DNA from: Clostridiales bacterium
Lineage (GTDB): Bacteria; Bacillota; Clostridia; Oscillospirales; Oscillospiraceae
NCBI GenBank assembly: GCA_004557735.1
Contig: SFFV01000033.1
Coordinates: 1 to 13,143, forward strand
Length of the DNA stretch: 13,143 nucleotides
Direction: 5' to 3'
Made by a program: the position numbers and the translations under genes. Below, piece after piece: positions 12,115-13,143 of this stretch. Each line of letters opens with the position of its first letter. The stretch's first letter is position 1. The notes beneath the pieces are model-generated. The model did not search any database. It was given only the letters and a program-made list of their open reading frames with translations, and was not told where the DNA came from.

Positions 12115-12143
12115 ATTATACCGCGTATATCTCCCATTGGCAA
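12115..12143 (-). promoter_or_regulatory. Promoter of tRNA-Leu
   Basis: On the minus strand: -35 TTGCCA (12138-12143), 17-bp spacer, perfect -10 TATAAT (12115-12120). The expected transcript start falls a few bases before the mature tRNA 5' end at 12104. Confidence 0.85.
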
Positions 12144-12234
12144 GAAAAAATATTCCGCTTTCGGTATTCCCTTTTTAGCGTCGATATGGTAATATAGTTT
12201 TGCCTATTTATGCACTGAAAAACGGAGACAGACT

Positions 12235-13143
12235 ATGAAACGATTTGTCCGGCCGGGGGCTTTTCTTCTGCTTGCCGCGCTGCTTTTCTGTCTGAGCGGC
12301 TGCTATTCCGGCAACATCGATCAATATTTTTCTCTTCCCATGGCCTCGGAGGAATACCGGCAGCTCCAGTCGCTCATCGATGAAGAGCTTGCCTTCGGCA
12401 GCGAATATGCCGCGCCCACGCACGGCAGCTACCGCCAGAGCGTACAGCTCAGCGATGTGGACGGAGACGGGGCCGACGAGGCGCTCGCTTTCTTCCGCGA
12501 CGCCGCAAAAAATCCCAAGATCAATATCTATGATTCCGATAACGGCGAATACCGGCTCGTCCTTTCCCTCTCCGGTGAGGGATCGTCCATCGGGCGGATC
12601 GATTATGCCGATCTCACCGGCGACGGACGGAAGGAGCTTCTGGTCTCGTGGCAGATCTCCGCGGGCGTGTCTGTTTTGAGCGTGTATTCCCTCGCCGGGT
12701 GGAGCGGCAATGCGCTTTTGAGCACCGACAGCACCGAATTTGTCACCGGCGACATCAACAGCGACGGGTGCGACGAGCTTTTGAATCTGCGCGCGGCGAA
12801 CAGCACGACCTATCTCATCGACCAATACACCTTCCCTCTCGGGCAGGAGCCGCAGGCGACGTCGGCGGCACTCAGCGCGGATATCTCCGCGCTGCAGCGG
12901 CTGCGCATAGTAACGCTTGCCGGGGGCGCGCCCGCGCTGCTTGCGGAGTCCACGCTCACAACCGGCGATCTTGTATCCGATCTCTTTGTCTGCCGGGACG
13001 GTTCTCTCATCAATCTCACCATGAACCGCACCACGCAGATCTCCGAAACCCGCCGGTCCTACAGTCTTGTGTATGCGCAGGACATCGACGGCGACGGCTG
13101 CACCGAGATCCCACACCCGCAGCAGCTCTACAGCCGCGGGGAC
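12235..13143 (+). CDS. Lipoprotein with FG-GAP/VCBS-type Asp-rich repeats (3' truncated by window edge)
   Basis: A frame of 303 codons from ATG 12235 runs open to the window end; GGAG lies 7 nt before the start. Residues 1-23 form a lipoprotein signal: basic K-R, a hydrophobic core, then the lipobox L20-S-G-C23, so the mature protein should be anchored outside the membrane. Four calcium-loop-like D-x-[DTN]-x-D-G-x-x-E repeats occur at D74-V-D-G-D-G-A-D-E, D126-L-T-G-D-G-R-K-E, D173-I-N-S-D-G-C-D-E and D283-I-D-G-D-G-C-T-E, as in FG-GAP/VCBS beta-propeller blades. Such lipoproteins are frequent in Clostridia and mostly uncharacterised. It is divergent from tRNA-Leu; I see no convincing promoter of its own in the 90-nt gap. 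The C-terminus is missing. Confidence 0.82.
   Translation, partial: MKRFVRPGAFLLLAALLFCLSGCYSGNIDQYFSLPMASEEYRQLQSLIDEELAFGSEYAAPTHGSYRQSVQLSDVDGDGADEALAFFRDAAKNPKINIYDSDNGEYRLVLSLSGEGSSIGRIDYADLTGDGRKELLVSWQISAGVSVLSVYSLAGWSGNALLSTDSTEFVTGDINSDGCDELLNLRAANSTTYLIDQYTFPLGQEPQATSAALSADISALQRLRIVTLAGGAPALLAESTLTTGDLVSDLFVCRDGSLINLTMNRTTQISETRRSYSLVYAQDIDGDGCTEIPHPQQLYSRGD

Noticed and set aside
11547..12143. N-terminal extension of the minus-strand XRE protein
   Set aside because: It runs antisense-free through tRNA-Leu and hairpins, giving the familiar false tRNA-derived peptide V-V-E-L-A-D-A-R-D-S-K-S. The start at 11546 has a ribosome binding site and begins at the HTH domain.
12208..13116. 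302-codon minus-strand open frame
   Set aside because: Shadow of the lipoprotein gene, which has a clear lipobox and repeated D-x-D-G motifs on the plus strand.

Overview
The window looks like a piece of a GC-rich, anaerobic Firmicute chromosome, probably Oscillospiraceae/Ruminococcaceae-type Clostridia. This is inferred from the rubrerythrin and superoxide reductase pair, strong AGGAGG-type ribosome binding sites, sigma-A-like promoters and GC-rich codon use. No taxonomic search was possible.

Layout, left to right. (1) Positions 2-602: the 3' end of a rubrerythrin gene and a complete class II desulfoferrodoxin (superoxide reductase), closed by a clear terminator; this is an oxidative-stress operon. 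(2) 674-1852, minus strand: an AT-richer XRE regulator with a TPR-like C-terminus, its promoter and a candidate operator. (3) 2059-8544, plus strand: an RpiR-type regulator followed by an agmatine deiminase operon. The operon encodes agmatine deiminase (aguA), an APC antiporter (aguD-like), an NhaC-family antiporter and putrescine carbamoyltransferase (aguB/ptcA). TGTAAC/GTTACA motifs flank the regulator on both sides. (4) 8393-8544: just after the carbamoyltransferase, where carbamate kinase usually sits, is what reads as a decayed carbamate kinase gene. (5) 8550-10648: two strong hairpins, then a small operon with an N-acetylhexosamine 1-kinase-like phosphotransferase, a 25-codon ORF and a CBM9-like protein, ending in a bidirectional terminator. 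(6) 10647-11583, minus strand: a membrane-anchored XRE regulator. (7) 11584-12143: a hairpin-dense intergenic region and tRNA-Leu(CAA) on the minus strand, with a 22-bp copy of the tRNA 3' end 146 bp away. (8) 12235-end: the start of a lipoprotein with FG-GAP/VCBS-type Asp-rich repeats, running off the window.

How the genes work together: agmatine is imported in exchange for putrescine and deiminated to N-carbamoylputrescine. The carbamoyltransferase then phosphorolyses this to putrescine and carbamoyl phosphate. In the classical pathway carbamate kinase makes ATP from carbamoyl phosphate. Here that step seems to have been lost locally, so carbamoyl phosphate must be used by another kinase or in biosynthesis. 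The most notable observations are this kinase remnant, the RpiR/NhaC composition of the agmatine operon with its repeated candidate operators, and the tRNA-derived, hairpin-rich region.
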